From positions 288,104 to 352,103 of the forward strand of contig CALWNC010000001.1 of NCBI GenBank assembly GCA_944382715.1: a stretch of DNA of 64,000 nucleotides, written 5' to 3'. The notes beneath the pieces are model-generated. The model saw nothing but the letters and a program-made list of their open reading frames with translations, searched no databases and had not been told where the DNA came from. The DNA is from an uncultured Clostridia bacterium (GTDB lineage: Bacteria; Bacillota; Clostridia; Christensenellales; UBA1242). The translations under genes and the position numbers were made by a program. Of the stretch, positions 7,396 through 17,838 are shown piece after piece (the stretch's first letter is position 1; each line of letters opens with the position of its first letter).

Positions 7396-9315
7396 ATGGA
7401 AAAAATTAATTATGATATTACTGATTACGAAAAAAATATAGAAAATAAACAGTACAATATCTTAGATGGTGCTGTGTACGATGCGATTGTTGTTGGAGCA
7501 GGTCACGCAGGTTGTGAAGCGTGCCTTGCCCTTGCAAGAACTGGGCAAAAAACTCTTATAATTAACCTTGTTAGAGATAACATTGCTTTTTTACCATGCA
7601 ATCCAAGCATTGGTGGTACTGCAAAAGGACACATTGTTTGTGAAGTTGATGCACTGGGTGGTGAAATGGGAAAGCAAGCTGATAAAAACACAATTCAGCT
7701 TCGTATGCTCAATATGGGCAAGGGACCTGCAGTACAAAGTTTAAGAGCACAAATTGACAAGACTGGATACCATCGCTCAATGCAAAGCGTTCTTGAAAAT
7801 CAAGAAAACCTAGACATTTATGACGGGGAATGCAGTGAAATTATAGTTGAAAACGGTGTTTTAAAGGGTGTAAAGACAACCGATGGCAAAACATTTAAAG
7901 CAAGAGCCGTCGTTTTAACTACAGGTGTTTATTTATGTTCTAAAACTATCACTGGCGACATTATAAAAGACTCTGGACCATCTGGATTTCCATATGCATC
8001 AAAACTTACCCAATCTTTAATACAAATTGGCTTTGATATTAGAAGATTTAAAACGGGAACACCACCAAGAGTTGATGGAGACACAATAGATTATTCCAAG
8101 TTCACCGAGCAAAAGGGCGACACAAATATTCAAACATTTTCATTTTTAACAAAGAAAGCAAATAAGAATATAAGGTCATGTTGGCTTGGCTATACTAGCC
8201 CACTTACCAAAGAAATTGTTATGAATAATTTGGATAAAGCACCAATGTACACTGGAGTAATTACTGGGCTTGGCCCAAGATATTGCCCATCTATTGAATC
8301 TAAGTTTGTGCGTTTTTCTGACAAAGACAGACATCAAATTTTTCTTGAACCAGAAACCGTAACGGATAATACAATTTATATTCAGGGATTAAGCACAAGT
8401 ATGCCCATTAATATTCAGCACCAAATGGTAGAGAGCATTGAAGGTATGGAAAAAACTAAAATCTTAAAGTATGCATATGCCATTGAATATGACTGTATTG
8501 ACCCTTTAAATCTTTTTCCTACCTTGGAGTTCAAAAAAGTTAGAGGAATTTTCTGTGCTGGACAAATTAACGGAACAAGTGGCTATGAAGAAGCTGCTGG
8601 GCAAGGTATTTTGGCAGGTATAAATGCATCACTTTATCTTAGAAATAAAGAACAATTAATTTTAAAGAGAAATGAGTCTTACATTGGCGTTTTAGTTGAC
8701 GACCTAACAACAAAGGGAACCAATGAACCATATAGAATGATGACTAGTAGAGCTGAATATCGACTTATTTTAAGGCAAGATAACGCAGACCAGCGACTTA
8801 CCGAAATTGGTAGAAAAGTTGGGCTGGTTGATGATGAAAGATACAATCATTTTAAGCGAAAAATGCAAAAAATTGCCAAACTAAAGAAAGAAATTACAAA
8901 AACAGTTCCTAATTCAAAAGAATTAGAGGCATATTTAAATTCAATCAATGAAAAACTTCCACTACAATCTACTTCACTTGAAAATTTATTAAAACGCCCT
9001 TCGTTTGACTTTGTAAAGGCTAACAAGGCACTTAAACTAGTAAAAGGATATTCTCGTGAGGTGCTTACAGCCGTTGACATTGATGTTAAATACTCAGGCT
9101 ATTTAGCAAGGCAAGCAGAACAAATTGAAAGAGAAAGAAAACTTGAAGAAAAGAAAATTCCCGCTGACCTTGACTATTCAAAACTTGAGGGGCTTAGACT
9201 TGAAGCAAGAGAGAAACTTTCTGAAATTAGACCACTTACTGTGGGAATGGCAAGTCGAATTTCAGGCGTAAACCCTGCAGACATAACCGTTTTACTTATG
9301 GCACTTGGTAAATAA
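7396..9315 (+). CDS. mnmG: tRNA uridine 5-carboxymethylaminomethyl modification enzyme MnmG
   Basis: 639 residues, with the FAD-binding motif VVGAGHAGCEA at about 32-42 after a leader of about 25 residues that most family members lack, the SIGGTAKGH block, the GTPPR motif near 220, and the C-terminal helical domain (REKLSEIRPLTVGMASRISGV) that contacts MnmE. The partner of MnmE in U34 tRNA modification. AGG lies 8 nt before the ATG. A 227-bp gap separates it from mnmE, so it may have its own promoter, although I could not define one. A strong terminator shared with the converging rubrerythrin gene follows. Confidence 0.95.
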   Translation: MEKINYDITDYEKNIENKQYNILDGAVYDAIVVGAGHAGCEACLALARTGQKTLIINLVRDNIAFLPCNPSIGGTAKGHIVCEVDALGGEMGKQADKNTIQLRMLNMGKGPAVQSLRAQIDKTGYHRSMQSVLENQENLDIYDGECSEIIVENGVLKGVKTTDGKTFKARAVVLTTGVYLCSKTITGDIIKDSGPSGFPYASKLTQSLIQIGFDIRRFKTGTPPRVDGDTIDYSKFTEQKGDTNIQTFSFLTKKANKNIRSCWLGYTSPLTKEIVMNNLDKAPMYTGVITGLGPRYCPSIESKFVRFSDKDRHQIFLEPETVTDNTIYIQGLSTSMPINIQHQMVESIEGMEKTKILKYAYAIEYDCIDPLNLFPTLEFKKVRGIFCAGQINGTSGYEEAAGQGILAGINASLYLRNKEQLILKRNESYIGVLVDDLTTKGTNEPYRMMTSRAEYRLILRQDNADQRLTEIGRKVGLVDDERYNHFKRKMQKIAKLKKEITKTVPNSKELEAYLNSINEKLPLQSTSLENLLKRPSFDFVKANKALKLVKGYSREVLTAVDIDVKYSGYLARQAEQIERERKLEEKKIPADLDYSKLEGLRLEAREKLSEIRPLTVGMASRISGVNPADITVLLMALGK

Positions 9316-9503
9316 TGGGATTTTATTTTAAACAATTAATTCTATTTTTTACCAATAAAAAATAAGAAATCTTAAAAAGTTAAAACTACTTGCCTTATAA
9401 AACGCTATTATCATAGCTTATAATAAAAATTAGGTAATATAATTTAATTCAAAACTATTTACATTGAACTTTAATATAAACTAGGTGTTTAAAACTTATT
9501 AGA

Positions 9504-9540
9504 AAAAACCTATTTTACAAAAATTGTAAAATAGGTTTTT
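9504..9540. terminator. Bidirectional terminator between mnmG and the rubrerythrin ORF
   Basis: Seventeen-bp perfect stem, AAAAACCTATTTTACAA paired with its complement, three-base AAA loop, T-runs on both strands. It serves two convergent genes. Confidence 0.9.
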
Positions 9541-9560
9541 GTTTTAAATTTAATTTTATT

Positions 9561-10745
9561 TTAATCTTTGAAATATCTTTTTAATAAACCTTCAAAAGCT
9601 CTGCCATGTCTTGCTTCATCTCTTGACATTTCATGAACTGAATCGTGGATTGCATCAAGACCAAGTTCTTTTGCCTTTTTTGCAAGTTCAACCTTTCCAG
9701 CTGTTGCTGAGTATTCAGCCTCAACTCTTAGTTCAAGATTTTTCTTTGTAGAGTCAGTTACAACTTCACCAAGCATTTCAGCAAATCTTGCTGCGTGGTC
9801 TGCCTCTTCATATGCTGCTTTTTCATAGTACATTCCTATTTCTGGATAGCCTTCACGGAACGCAACCCTACTCATTGCAAGATACATACCCACTTCACTG
9901 CATTCGCCGTTAAAGTTCATTCTTAAACCTTCAATGATTTCTGCTGGAGTATCTTTTGCGACCCCAACAACATGTTCAGCTGCCCATGTTTTTTCTCCGT
10001 CAGCCTCTTTCATTTTTGCACCACAAAGTGGACAAATTTCTGGTGGATTTTCTCCTTCATAAACATAACCACATACAGGACATACATATTTTTTTGACAT
10101 ACTATTTTCTCCTTTTATTGTTTTTTGATTATTATTTTCGCTAGCAACGCTGCTAGTTTTTTCAAAAACACTCTTATCGTGTTTACAAATTGGGCAAATA
10201 AAATCGTCTGGCAAGGTTTCCCCCTCATACACATAGCCACAAACCGAGCAAATATAGCAGGTTTTCTTTGGCTTGATTTTTGGCTTTACATTTGCCTGAT
10301 AATAGGAATAAGACATTGTTTCAAGCTCATTTAAAATCACATCATCTGTCACATCGGCAATAAACAAAATGTGAGTTCCTAGATCGTATTCCATGCAGAC
10401 ACTTGCACATATATAACTATTGACATTTTTAGTAACATAGGGAACGCCATTTTCTGCAATTTGAAAGTTCCCCTCAAAACCATCAAATTTATTCGTATCC
10501 ACGCCACTACAAAATCCAAATCTTTTAATTAATTCAAAGTCTGCTTCAGTATTTAAAATTGATATGTTAAAAACTTTAGACTTTTGAATTTCTGTGCATG
10601 TAAAATTATTTTTATTAACTGCAATTGAAATTCTATTTGGCGACGAAGTGACTTGCTGAGCAGTATTAATCACGCAGGCGTTGTACTTTGAATATGCTGT
10701 CGACAAAATGTAAAGACCATAGGGAATATTATAGATTGCTTTCAT
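9561..10745 (-). CDS. Flavin reductase-rubredoxin-reverse rubrerythrin continuous ORF
   Basis: 394 residues. Residues 1-150 are a flavin-reductase-like (flavoredoxin) domain; 163-190 a rubredoxin with two Cys pairs (CSVCG, CPIC); after a linker, 219-240 a second rubredoxin (CPVCG, CPLC), then a ferritin-like rubrerythrin domain ([39 protein letters not shown]). The first half matches high-molecular-weight rubredoxin (Hrb) of anaerobes, and the second half, rubredoxin first, matches reverse rubrerythrin. These are known to pass electrons from NAD(P)H to peroxide or oxygen. A strong AAAGGAGA ribosome site and ATG at 10100 lie inside the frame, so a free 179-residue rubrerythrin may also be made. 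The main start has AGGAG. Confidence 0.85.
   Translation of the reverse strand: MKAIYNIPYGLYILSTAYSKYNACVINTAQQVTSSPNRISIAVNKNNFTCTEIQKSKVFNISILNTEADFELIKRFGFCSGVDTNKFDGFEGNFQIAENGVPYVTKNVNSYICASVCMEYDLGTHILFIADVTDDVILNELETMSYSYYQANVKPKIKPKKTCYICSVCGYVYEGETLPDDFICPICKHDKSVFEKTSSVASENNNQKTIKGENSMSKKYVCPVCGYVYEGENPPEICPLCGAKMKEADGEKTWAAEHVVGVAKDTPAEIIEGLRMNFNGECSEVGMYLAMSRVAFREGYPEIGMYYEKAAYEEADHAARFAEMLGEVVTDSTKKNLELRVEAEYSATAGKVELAKKAKELGLDAIHDSVHEMSRDEARHGRAFEGLLKRYFKD
10098..10115 (-). promoter_or_regulatory. Internal ribosome site and start codon for free rubrerythrin
   Basis: On the - strand AAAGGAGAAAATAGT is followed directly by ATG (10100-10098), in frame with the upstream reductase. 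It corresponds to Met216, exactly where stand-alone reverse rubrerythrins begin ([12 protein letters not shown]). Confidence 0.7.
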
Positions 10746-10895
10746 TACTCACTCCTACAAATCAAATTATAGCAAAGCCAAAGATTTGTGTCAAACAAAA
10801 TTTGTATTGAAAAACATACATACCGGAAATTTAGTTCTATGAGTTTATTTTTTATTTAAGTAATTTTTAAACTTACGCAAAACTCTTTTAAAAAA

Positions 10896-10942
10896 AGATA
10901 GAACAAATTTTTATGCACATTGCACATTTGTTTGTTCTATCT
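10896..10942 (-). terminator. Intrinsic terminator of gyrBA
   Basis: AGATAGAACAAA (10896-10907) pairs with TTTGTTCTATCT (10931-10942), 12-bp perfect stem with a 23-nt loop. On the - strand it is followed by seven T's, 65 bp after the gyrA stop. Confidence 0.85.
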
Positions 10943-11007
10943 AAGTAAAAATAATTTAAAATGTAAGTTAAATTTATAATTTTACAATTTTTTACAATTT
11001 AACGCAA

Positions 11008-13686
11008 TTAAATTAAATCATCATTGTTTTCATTATCAGAATTTGAATTCCCTAAGTCCATTATATCTTCTTGAAGCTCATCTAACTCAGTCTTTCCAAC
11101 TTCAAATGATTCAGCTTCACCAATTTCTCCATTAGTAGTACTATTGTTTTCTACATTATCATTATTGCTAATATCTTCTAATTGACTTACTCCATCGTTT
11201 TTCTCAGCATTTTCTAATTCCTCATCTTTAATTGTTTTAGAGATTGCAACAGAGGTTACTTTTGCACCTTCATGAGTTTTCATAACCTTAACGCCCATTG
11301 TATCTCTTCCAATCTTTGAAATAGAATTTGCAGGGGTTCGTATAATTACGCCATTATCTGCAATAAGCATAACATCTTCATCTTCGCTCACGAGTTTCAT
11401 TTCCACAAGCTTGCCAGTCTTATCATTAAATACACCTGCTTTCATTCCCTTTCCATTACGATTTTGAACCTTATACTCGTCAAGACTTGTGCGTTTTCCA
11501 TATCCATTTTCAGTAATGGTCAAGACATCTTTATTTTCGTCACAAATAATCATTGACACTACATGGTCATCTCCAGAAAGCTCAATTGCTCTTACGCCCA
11601 TTGTATCTCTACCAAGAGCCCTACTATCTTTCTCTGAAAATCTTATACATTTACCTTCGTGAGTCGCAATTAACACTGTGTCTAGTCCAGTGGTATATTC
11701 GACATTTATAAGTTCGTCGCCTTCTGCCAGTGAAATTGCTATCTTACCCGTTTTACGAATGCTATCAAATTCACTTGCAGGGGTCTTTTTGATAAGTCCA
11801 TTTCTAGTTGCCATTGTTAAAAATTTGCCATTTGCATCACTTTTAACTAACATTGCCTGAACTTTTTCGTCTTTTTGCGTTTCTATTAGATTAATAATGT
11901 TTCTGCCCCTAGCAGTCTTTTGTTCTTCTGGAATTTCATAGCCTTTAAGCGTGTACACTTTACCGTAGTTTGTAAAGAATAACAAAGTATCATGAGTAGA
12001 ACAAATAAACATTGAACGAACAAAATCTTCTTCTTTGGTTTTATGAGTGTTTACTCCCATTCCACCCCTACTTTGTTGTTTGTACTCTGAAACTGGGAGT
12101 CTTTTTACATATCCAAGGTCGGTCATAGAGATAACTACATCTTCTCTTTCAATTAAATCTTCAATGTTTATGTCGGAATCTGCATTATAGTCAATTTCCG
12201 TCCTTCTATCATCTCCATATTTTTCCTTAATTTCAGTAATTTCTTTAATGATGACATCTTTAATTTTTTCATCACTTGCAAGGATTGATTTAAGTTCTTC
12301 AATTTGTGCATGAAGAGATACAAGTTCATTATTTAGTTTTTCAACTTCAAGACTTGTAAGTCTTTGCAAACGCATATCAAGAATTGCACCAGCCTGTGCC
12401 TGTGATAAGTTAAAACTGTTTTGAAGATTGATTGAAGCTTCATCTCTGTCTTTTGAACTTTTGATTATTCTAACAACCTCATCTATGTTTGCAAGTGCAA
12501 TAACCAAGCCCTCAATAATATGTGCTCTTTCCTCAGCCTTATTTAGTTCAAATTTGGTTCTACGAGTAATAACTTCTCTTTGATGTGCAATATAACAATT
12601 TAGTATTTGTTTAATATTTAAAATTTTTGGGTAGCCGTTGTCAAGTGCAAGAAAGTTAATTCCATAAGAGCATTGAAGTTGTGTTTTTTTATAGAGAGTA
12701 TTTAGCACTACCTGTGCATTAAAATCTCTCTTTATGTCAAAGACAATTCTCATACCATGTCTATCAGACTCTTCTCTAATATCCTGTATGCCTTCAATTC
12801 TCTTGTCCTTTACCATATTAGCGACTTGTTTGATAAGTTCACTCTTATTTACTTGATAAGGAATTTCTGTTACAACAATTCTAGTCTTACCATCATCTTC
12901 TTCAATCTCAGCCTTTGACCTAATTGAAACACTGCCCTTTCCAGTTAAATATGCTTGTTTAAGAGAAGATGTGCCCATAATTACACCACCTGTTGGGTAG
13001 TCTGGAGCTGGCATTATCTGCATAATTTCTTCAATTGAAATGTCTGGATTGTTTAGCACTGCTATAACGGCATCAATCGCCTCTCGCATATTGTGAGGTG
13101 GAATATTGGTAGCCATACCAACGGCAATACCGTCCGAGCCGTTTACTAAAAGGTTAGGAAATCTTGCTGGCAAGATGTCTGGTTCTTTTAAACTGGCATC
13201 AAAGTTCGGAGAAAAATCAACAGTATCTTTGTCAATATCTCTAAGCATTTCATCTGCAATTTTAGAGAGTCTTGCTTCTGTGTAACGATAAGCAGCTGGA
13301 GGGTCGCCGTCCACTGAACCAAAGTTTCCGTGACCATCAACAAGTGTATACCTAATGGCAAAGTCCTGTGCAAACCTTACAAGAGCTCCATAAACTGAGC
13401 TATCTCCATGTGGGTGGTATTTACCAAGCACGTCACCGACGATTCTCGCACATTTTTTGTGTGGCTTATCTGAAGTGTTGCCAATTTCATTCATACTGTA
13501 CAAAATTCTTCTATGAACTGGTTTAAGTCCGTCCCTTACATCAGGAATAGCCCTTGAAATATTAACAGCCATTGCATACTCAATGAAACTCTTTTTCATT
13601 TCGCTATTAATCTCGGTCGGATAAATAACGGTATTATCTACGATTTGCTCATGCTCCAAGCTGTAATCTTTTTTCTTTGTTACCAT
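11008..13686 (-). CDS. gyrA: DNA gyrase subunit A
   Basis: 892 residues. Breakage-reunion domain with catalytic Tyr135 in [10 protein letters not shown], the [10 protein letters not shown] stretch at 91-100, coiled-coil, then the C-terminal beta-pinwheel with repeated GRDTMGV blades and an Asp/Asn/Glu-rich tail of about 70 residues. The GyrA box reads QSRGGMG rather than the usual QRRGGKG. The residue matching E. coli Asp87 is Gly100. With GyrB it introduces negative supercoils. It follows gyrB by 15 nt as one transcript. It is read toward the dnaN end of the window. Confidence 0.95.
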   Translation of the reverse strand: MVTKKKDYSLEHEQIVDNTVIYPTEINSEMKKSFIEYAMAVNISRAIPDVRDGLKPVHRRILYSMNEIGNTSDKPHKKCARIVGDVLGKYHPHGDSSVYGALVRFAQDFAIRYTLVDGHGNFGSVDGDPPAAYRYTEARLSKIADEMLRDIDKDTVDFSPNFDASLKEPDILPARFPNLLVNGSDGIAVGMATNIPPHNMREAIDAVIAVLNNPDISIEEIMQIMPAPDYPTGGVIMGTSSLKQAYLTGKGSVSIRSKAEIEEDDGKTRIVVTEIPYQVNKSELIKQVANMVKDKRIEGIQDIREESDRHGMRIVFDIKRDFNAQVVLNTLYKKTQLQCSYGINFLALDNGYPKILNIKQILNCYIAHQREVITRRTKFELNKAEERAHIIEGLVIALANIDEVVRIIKSSKDRDEASINLQNSFNLSQAQAGAILDMRLQRLTSLEVEKLNNELVSLHAQIEELKSILASDEKIKDVIIKEITEIKEKYGDDRRTEIDYNADSDINIEDLIEREDVVISMTDLGYVKRLPVSEYKQQSRGGMGVNTHKTKEEDFVRSMFICSTHDTLLFFTNYGKVYTLKGYEIPEEQKTARGRNIINLIETQKDEKVQAMLVKSDANGKFLTMATRNGLIKKTPASEFDSIRKTGKIAISLAEGDELINVEYTTGLDTVLIATHEGKCIRFSEKDSRALGRDTMGVRAIELSGDDHVVSMIICDENKDVLTITENGYGKRTSLDEYKVQNRNGKGMKAGVFNDKTGKLVEMKLVSEDEDVMLIADNGVIIRTPANSISKIGRDTMGVKVMKTHEGAKVTSVAISKTIKDEELENAEKNDGVSQLEDISNNDNVENNSTTNGEIGEAESFEVGKTELDELQEDIMDLGNSNSDNENNDDLI

Positions 13687-13701
13687 AAAATCACTTTTCT
13701 C

Positions 13702-15618
13702 CTAAATATCCAAGTTTTCTACAAGTTTTGCGTTTTCTTCAATAAATTTTCGCCTTAGTTCCGGTGCATCACCCATAAGTATTGTAAATATCTTATCTGC
13801 CTCAATGGCATCAACCATTTGTATTTGTCTAAAACTCCTATGCTCTGGGTTCATAGTTGTTTCCCAAAGTTGTTCTTTATCCATTTCACCAAGACCTTTA
13901 TATCTCTGAACATCCAAACCTTTACTGCCCATTTCTTCAACTTTCTGCTCTTTTTCTTCCTCACTATAACAGTAAACAATCTGCTTGCCCTTTTGAAGCT
14001 TATAAAGTGGTGGCATTGCAGAGTAAACATGTCCATTCTCAATTAGTCCCGGCATAAACCTGTAAAAGAATGTAAGAAGCAATATTCTAATGTGTGCACC
14101 ATCAACATCGGCATCAGTCATACAAACTATTTTGTCATATCTAAGCTTTGTGTGGTCAAATTCTTGCCCTACGCCACCACCAAAGGCTGTAATCATAGCT
14201 TTTATCTCTTCATTTGATAAAACGTGGTTTAGTCTGGCTTTTTCGACATTTAAAATTTTTCCACGAAGTGGAAGAATTGCTTGAAAGCGTCTATCCCTGC
14301 ACTGCTTTGCAGTTCCACCAGCCGAATCACCCTCGACAATATAAATTTCACAGTGCTTTGGGTCTTTATCAGTGCAATCAGCAAGTTTTCCCGGAAGTGC
14401 AGTTGATTCTAATGCTCCCTTTCTTCTCGCCATTGTACGCGCAGCATTTGCCGCCTCTCTCGCCTTCCATGCAGTGACTGAACGAAGAATTAAACTCCTT
14501 GCTTCCTCTGGATTTTCTTCTAGATAACTTCCAAAAAGCTCAGTAACGGCATTTTGAACCTCACCACTCATATAACTGTTTCCAAGTTTTGTTTTGGTTT
14601 GACCTTCAAATTGTGGCTCTTGAAGCTTGACAGAAACAATTGCAGTTATTCCTTCCCTAACATCTTCTCCCGTGAGTTTATCGTCATCTTTTAAGATTTT
14701 AAGTTTATGGCCATAATCATTAATAACTTTATGTAGTGCCTTTTTAAAACCATCAATGTGAGTACCACCCTCTGCAGTATTAATGTTATTTGCGTAGCCA
14801 TGAATTACTTCATTATAGCCATCATTATATTGAAAGGCAATTTCAATTTCGCCAGTTTTATCTTTTGTAAGTGTTTCAATGCTAATTGGGTTTTTAAGTA
14901 TTGTTTGTTTACCTTCATTAAGTTCATTAACAAACTCTACAATTCCACCTTCATAGTGGAAGGTTTCTTCTCTGCCATTTCTATGGTCCTTTGCAAGAAT
15001 TGTTATTCCCTTGTTTAAAAATGCAAGTTCTCTAAGTCTAAGCCTAACAACTTCATAGTCAAATGTTGTGGTTTCAAAAATGGTGTCGTCTGGCAAAAAT
15101 GTAACTTTTGTTCCCGTATCACTAGTTTCACCAACAACGGCAAGATCCCTTTGAGGCACACCACGATTATAAACTTGCTTGTAAATTTTTCCGTTTTGTC
15201 TGACTTCAACTTCAAGCCACTCTGAAAGTGCGTTTACACAAGAAAGACCAACGCCGTGAAGTCCACCTGAAATCTTGTAACCACCTTCTCCAAACTTACC
15301 ACCTGCATGAAGTTTTGTAAGTACAAGTTCAACGGCACTTTTGCCCTCTTCTTTATTTATTCCCGTTGGAATTCCCCTACCATTGTCTGTAACTGAACAA
15401 GAACCATCACTATTTAGTTCAACAATAATTTTATCGCAGTAGCCTGCAAGTGCTTCATCAATACTATTATCAACAATTTCATTTATTAAATGATGCAAGC
15501 CATGAGTGTCAGTAGACCCAATGTACATTCCCGGTCTTTTTCTAACTGGTTCAAGCCCTCTAAGAACCGTAATTTGTTCGGCACCATAATTATTTTCTAC
15601 TTTTCCTAAATCGTCCAT
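13702..15618 (-). CDS. gyrB: DNA gyrase subunit B
   Basis: 638 residues, full length for a Gram-positive GyrB. N-terminal GHKL ATPase ([30 protein letters not shown]), transducer domain, TOPRIM domain with EGDSAGG and the Mg-binding DADVDG, and C-terminal tail ending RRKFIEENA. Supplies the ATP-driven part of gyrase. Start ATG preceded by AAGGGAT. A strong promoter lies 36 bp upstream, and gyrA follows in the same operon. Recognised with high certainty rather than ParE because of the length, the linkage to gyrA and the origin-region genes nearby. Confidence 0.95.
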   Translation of the reverse strand: MDDLGKVENNYGAEQITVLRGLEPVRKRPGMYIGSTDTHGLHHLINEIVDNSIDEALAGYCDKIIVELNSDGSCSVTDNGRGIPTGINKEEGKSAVELVLTKLHAGGKFGEGGYKISGGLHGVGLSCVNALSEWLEVEVRQNGKIYKQVYNRGVPQRDLAVVGETSDTGTKVTFLPDDTIFETTTFDYEVVRLRLRELAFLNKGITILAKDHRNGREETFHYEGGIVEFVNELNEGKQTILKNPISIETLTKDKTGEIEIAFQYNDGYNEVIHGYANNINTAEGGTHIDGFKKALHKVINDYGHKLKILKDDDKLTGEDVREGITAIVSVKLQEPQFEGQTKTKLGNSYMSGEVQNAVTELFGSYLEENPEEARSLILRSVTAWKAREAANAARTMARRKGALESTALPGKLADCTDKDPKHCEIYIVEGDSAGGTAKQCRDRRFQAILPLRGKILNVEKARLNHVLSNEEIKAMITAFGGGVGQEFDHTKLRYDKIVCMTDADVDGAHIRILLLTFFYRFMPGLIENGHVYSAMPPLYKLQKGKQIVYCYSEEEKEQKVEEMGSKGLDVQRYKGLGEMDKEQLWETTMNPEHRSFRQIQMVDAIEADKIFTILMGDAPELRRKFIEENAKLVENLDI

Positions 15619-15653
15619 AAATTATCCCTTACTTTTATTTTAATATCATAACT

Positions 15654-15682
15654 ATTATACAAAAAATTAGTTCAAGTTTCAA
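15654..15682 (-). promoter_or_regulatory. Promoter of gyrBA
   Basis: On the - strand: -35 TTGAAA (15682-15677), 17-bp spacer, -10 TATAAT (15659-15654). The start site should be near 15647, leaving a leader of about 29 nt. Confidence 0.8.
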
Positions 15683-16176
15683 GTGTTTTTTATATATTAT
15701 ATATATAATTATTAATATATAATATAATAATATGCTTTTAACTATAAACTTTAGACTTAAAATTCTTTAATTAGTTTTGGGTTAAATAGTTTGATAGGTA
15801 TTGTTTATTAAAAATTTATAATAAAAAAATCAAATTCAAATTACAAAAAAGATTGCTTGAAAAATAGAATTGTTAAAAATTTTGAAATCTTTACACTTTT
15901 TAAATAATAAAAATCTTTATTTTATTTTTTATGTAATTAAAAAAAATCATAAAAAATAAACAATTCCCAAAAAATTGTTTAACTAAAATTAGAATTTATT
16001 AAAAAAATTTTCTAAGCAAAGGCAATATTTACTCCATAGCAAATATCTTTATGTCAAAATTAAACCAACTTATAAAAAACTATGTATTAAGCTCAATGTT
16101 GCCTTTTTATTAAAAAAATAAAATTATTTTATTTTGTAGATTTTTCTCAAATAAAATATAAGATTTTACAATTTTA
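15683..16176. other. AT-rich intergenic region upstream of gyrB
   Basis: Very AT-rich with no convincing ORF. On the - strand AAAGGCAA near 16102 can pair with TTGCCTTT near 16025, and CATAG with CTATG between them, followed by a T-run; this may be a structured 3' end of the YpsA-like transcript, but the long loop makes it weak. Confidence 0.4.
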
Positions 16177-16689
16177 TTAATTTAATTCATCAATTCTTAC
16201 TATCTCTAATTCTTTGCCAAATTTCCTTGCAAGTGAAAGTGAATTATATGTTCCACCCTTACTCTCACCATTCCAAAATATGAAAACTTTGTCAGCAGAT
16301 TCCACAAGATACCTATTTCTCTTTTGCATACAGCCAGGATAATATTCTTCACTTATATAGGTTACTTTATCAGCATTTTTAATTATAGCTTCATATCTAA
16401 GTTTATCTTTTTCTCTCCAAAGCACATTTTGATTCTTACAGGGAACAGCAATTTCTAATTTTATGTGTGGATATTTTGATTTTAATTTTAAAACAACCTC
16501 AGCAAAGTCCATATCAACACCAACAGCCCCACCAGAAATAAAATAACTATATCCACTTTTAATTGCATCAATAATTCTTCTTACAAGCTCGTCATAGTAA
16601 AAAAAATACTCCAAATTTTCCGTATTCCCATAATCCATATATTTATTTAATGTTTGGGGTCTGTGCCCTGAAACTGATAATACTTTCAT
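16177..16689 (-). CDS. YpsA-like SLOG superfamily protein (DUF1273)
   Basis: 170 residues with the features of the YpsA/DUF1273 group of the SLOG nucleotide-binding superfamily: GHRP at 8-11, GGAVGVD near 53, PCKNQ near 103, the MQKRNRYLVESAD block and NGESKGGT near 143. SLOG proteins bind nucleotides or nucleotide-derived ligands; B. subtilis YpsA has been linked to cell division and stress, but the biochemical role is not settled. Start ATG with a strong AAAGGGGA ribosome site. It is a single gene with about 480 bp empty upstream. Confidence 0.8.
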   Translation of the reverse strand: MKVLSVSGHRPQTLNKYMDYGNTENLEYFFYYDELVRRIIDAIKSGYSYFISGGAVGVDMDFAEVVLKLKSKYPHIKLEIAVPCKNQNVLWREKDKLRYEAIIKNADKVTYISEEYYPGCMQKRNRYLVESADKVFIFWNGESKGGTYNSLSLARKFGKELEIVRIDELN

Positions 16690-17138
16690 AATTCATTCCC
16701 CTTTATGGATAAAAATTTGTTTTAATCAAATTCACAAGTTAAAAGTTTCAGTGGAGCTTGTCAAATCAAAAAATTTTATCTTAACTTTTTAGTTATAAAA
16801 ATTTCAAAACCAAGATTATAAATAAAAATTTACATTAGATTTATTAAGTTGCAATAATTATATCTTCATTAGATTATTATAATTATATCATAATTATAGG
16901 CAAAGTAACATAGTTTTTACAACTTTATTATGAAAATAAAAAGCACTATAAAAGTCAAAACAAGACCTTTATAATGCTTTGAAAATAACCTTAAGATCCC
17001 TTTTACTTTATAAATAAAAGCAGAGTGTTTAAGTAGTTAAATTTATTTTATATGATTTTCACTTTAGATATTATTCTATTATATGGAATTGTTAATTTAA
17101 TATATAAAAATTTTTAAATTTAACTTAAAACTCTAAAA
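16690..17138. other. AT-rich intergenic region
   Basis: Holds only the hairpin at 16940-16980. No ORF with a ribosome site was seen. Confidence 0.5.
16940..16980 (-). terminator. Imperfect hairpin upstream of the YpsA-like gene
   Basis: AAAGCA, TATAAA and GTC pair with GAC, TTTATA and TGCTTT across two single mismatches; on the - strand T-rich sequence follows. Terminator-like, but no gene is recognised for it to end, so it may mark a small untranslated transcript. Confidence 0.4.
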
Positions 17139-17163
17139 AAACCATTCTATTAAAGAATGGTTT
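17139..17163 (-). terminator. Intrinsic terminator of the three-gene unknown cluster
   Basis: AAACCATTCT pairs with AGAATGGTTT, five-base loop, seven T's following on the - strand; six bases after the stop codon of the 71-residue gene. Confidence 0.85.
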
Positions 17164-17168
17164 ATATT

Positions 17169-17384
17169 TTATTTTTTATATTTATTTAAAAATATTTCTT
17201 TAGCTTCATCACTTGCAGCCATATAATGATCAAGAAATTTTCCCAACTTTTCATCAAAATCTGATTGAATCTTTGCTGTTTCTTCTTGTTGAATTTTATT
17301 GTTTTCTGCACGAAGTTCTGAAAGTGAGATTTTCTCAATCTTTGGTTCATTTTCTGTAATCTCTGTTGCTGTTACTTTTTCCAT
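17169..17384 (-). CDS. Small charged protein of unknown function
   Basis: 71 residues, rich in Glu and Lys, predicted helical (SLSELRAENNKIQQEETAK), no membrane segment and no known motif. Start ATG preceded by AAGGAG with ten bases between. It lies 14 bp after the 110-residue gene, and a terminator follows its stop at once, so it is the last gene of a small transcript. Its helical, possibly coiled-coil nature resembles the tail of the 398-residue protein upstream, which may be a partner. Confidence 0.6.
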   Translation of the reverse strand: MEKVTATEITENEPKIEKISLSELRAENNKIQQEETAKIQSDFDEKLGKFLDHYMAASDEAKEIFLNKYKK

Positions 17385-17398
17385 CTCTTTACCACTCC

Positions 17399-17731
17399 TT
17401 ATTTTTCATTTTCTGAATCTTCTTCTTCTGGGTAAAAACGCACTGAGCCATAAACTTCTTGTAGTGCTATCATTTGATTGATAAAATCAGGGTCGGTTTT
17501 GCAAAGGTCAGTAAGTTTTTGTAGTGTCACATCAGGATTGTCGTCCTCAGAAAAATTATCATCAATTTTTTGTATGAATTCTTGAACATCTTGGTCATTA
17601 TCTGGAAGCATATCCACAGTTTGTGAATATGCGCTTGCACTCTCTAAAATGTCTAACTCTTCCTGTGTAAAATTTAATTCTTTCAACTCTTCGTCAGTGA
17701 ATGGTAAAAAAGTTTGCTTATCATTCTCCAT
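17399..17731 (-). CDS. Acidic protein of unknown function
   Basis: 110 residues, strongly acidic (Asp/Glu-rich throughout, net charge far below zero), no signal peptide and no membrane segment. It begins MENDKQTFLPFTDEELKEL and ends in EEEDSENEK. Start ATG with GAGGGAAA ribosome site. No family recognised. It is placed between the 398-residue protein (107 bp upstream) and the 71-residue protein (14 bp downstream), probably co-transcribed with the latter. Confidence 0.65.
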   Translation of the reverse strand: MENDKQTFLPFTDEELKELNFTQEELDILESASAYSQTVDMLPDNDQDVQEFIQKIDDNFSEDDNPDVTLQKLTDLCKTDPDFINQMIALQEVYGSVRFYPEEEDSENEK

Positions 17732-17838
17732 AGATTTCCCTCTCTATATATTAGACTAATTTATAAACTATAATAACAATAATTTAAATAGGTTAAACTT
17801 TATAATTTTATATTGTTAATTAGTTTAATTTCACTCTC

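Noticed and set aside
13819..15215. Several 60-90-residue + strand frames inside gyrB
   Set aside because: Shadows of gyrB, without ribosome sites or recognisable sequence.
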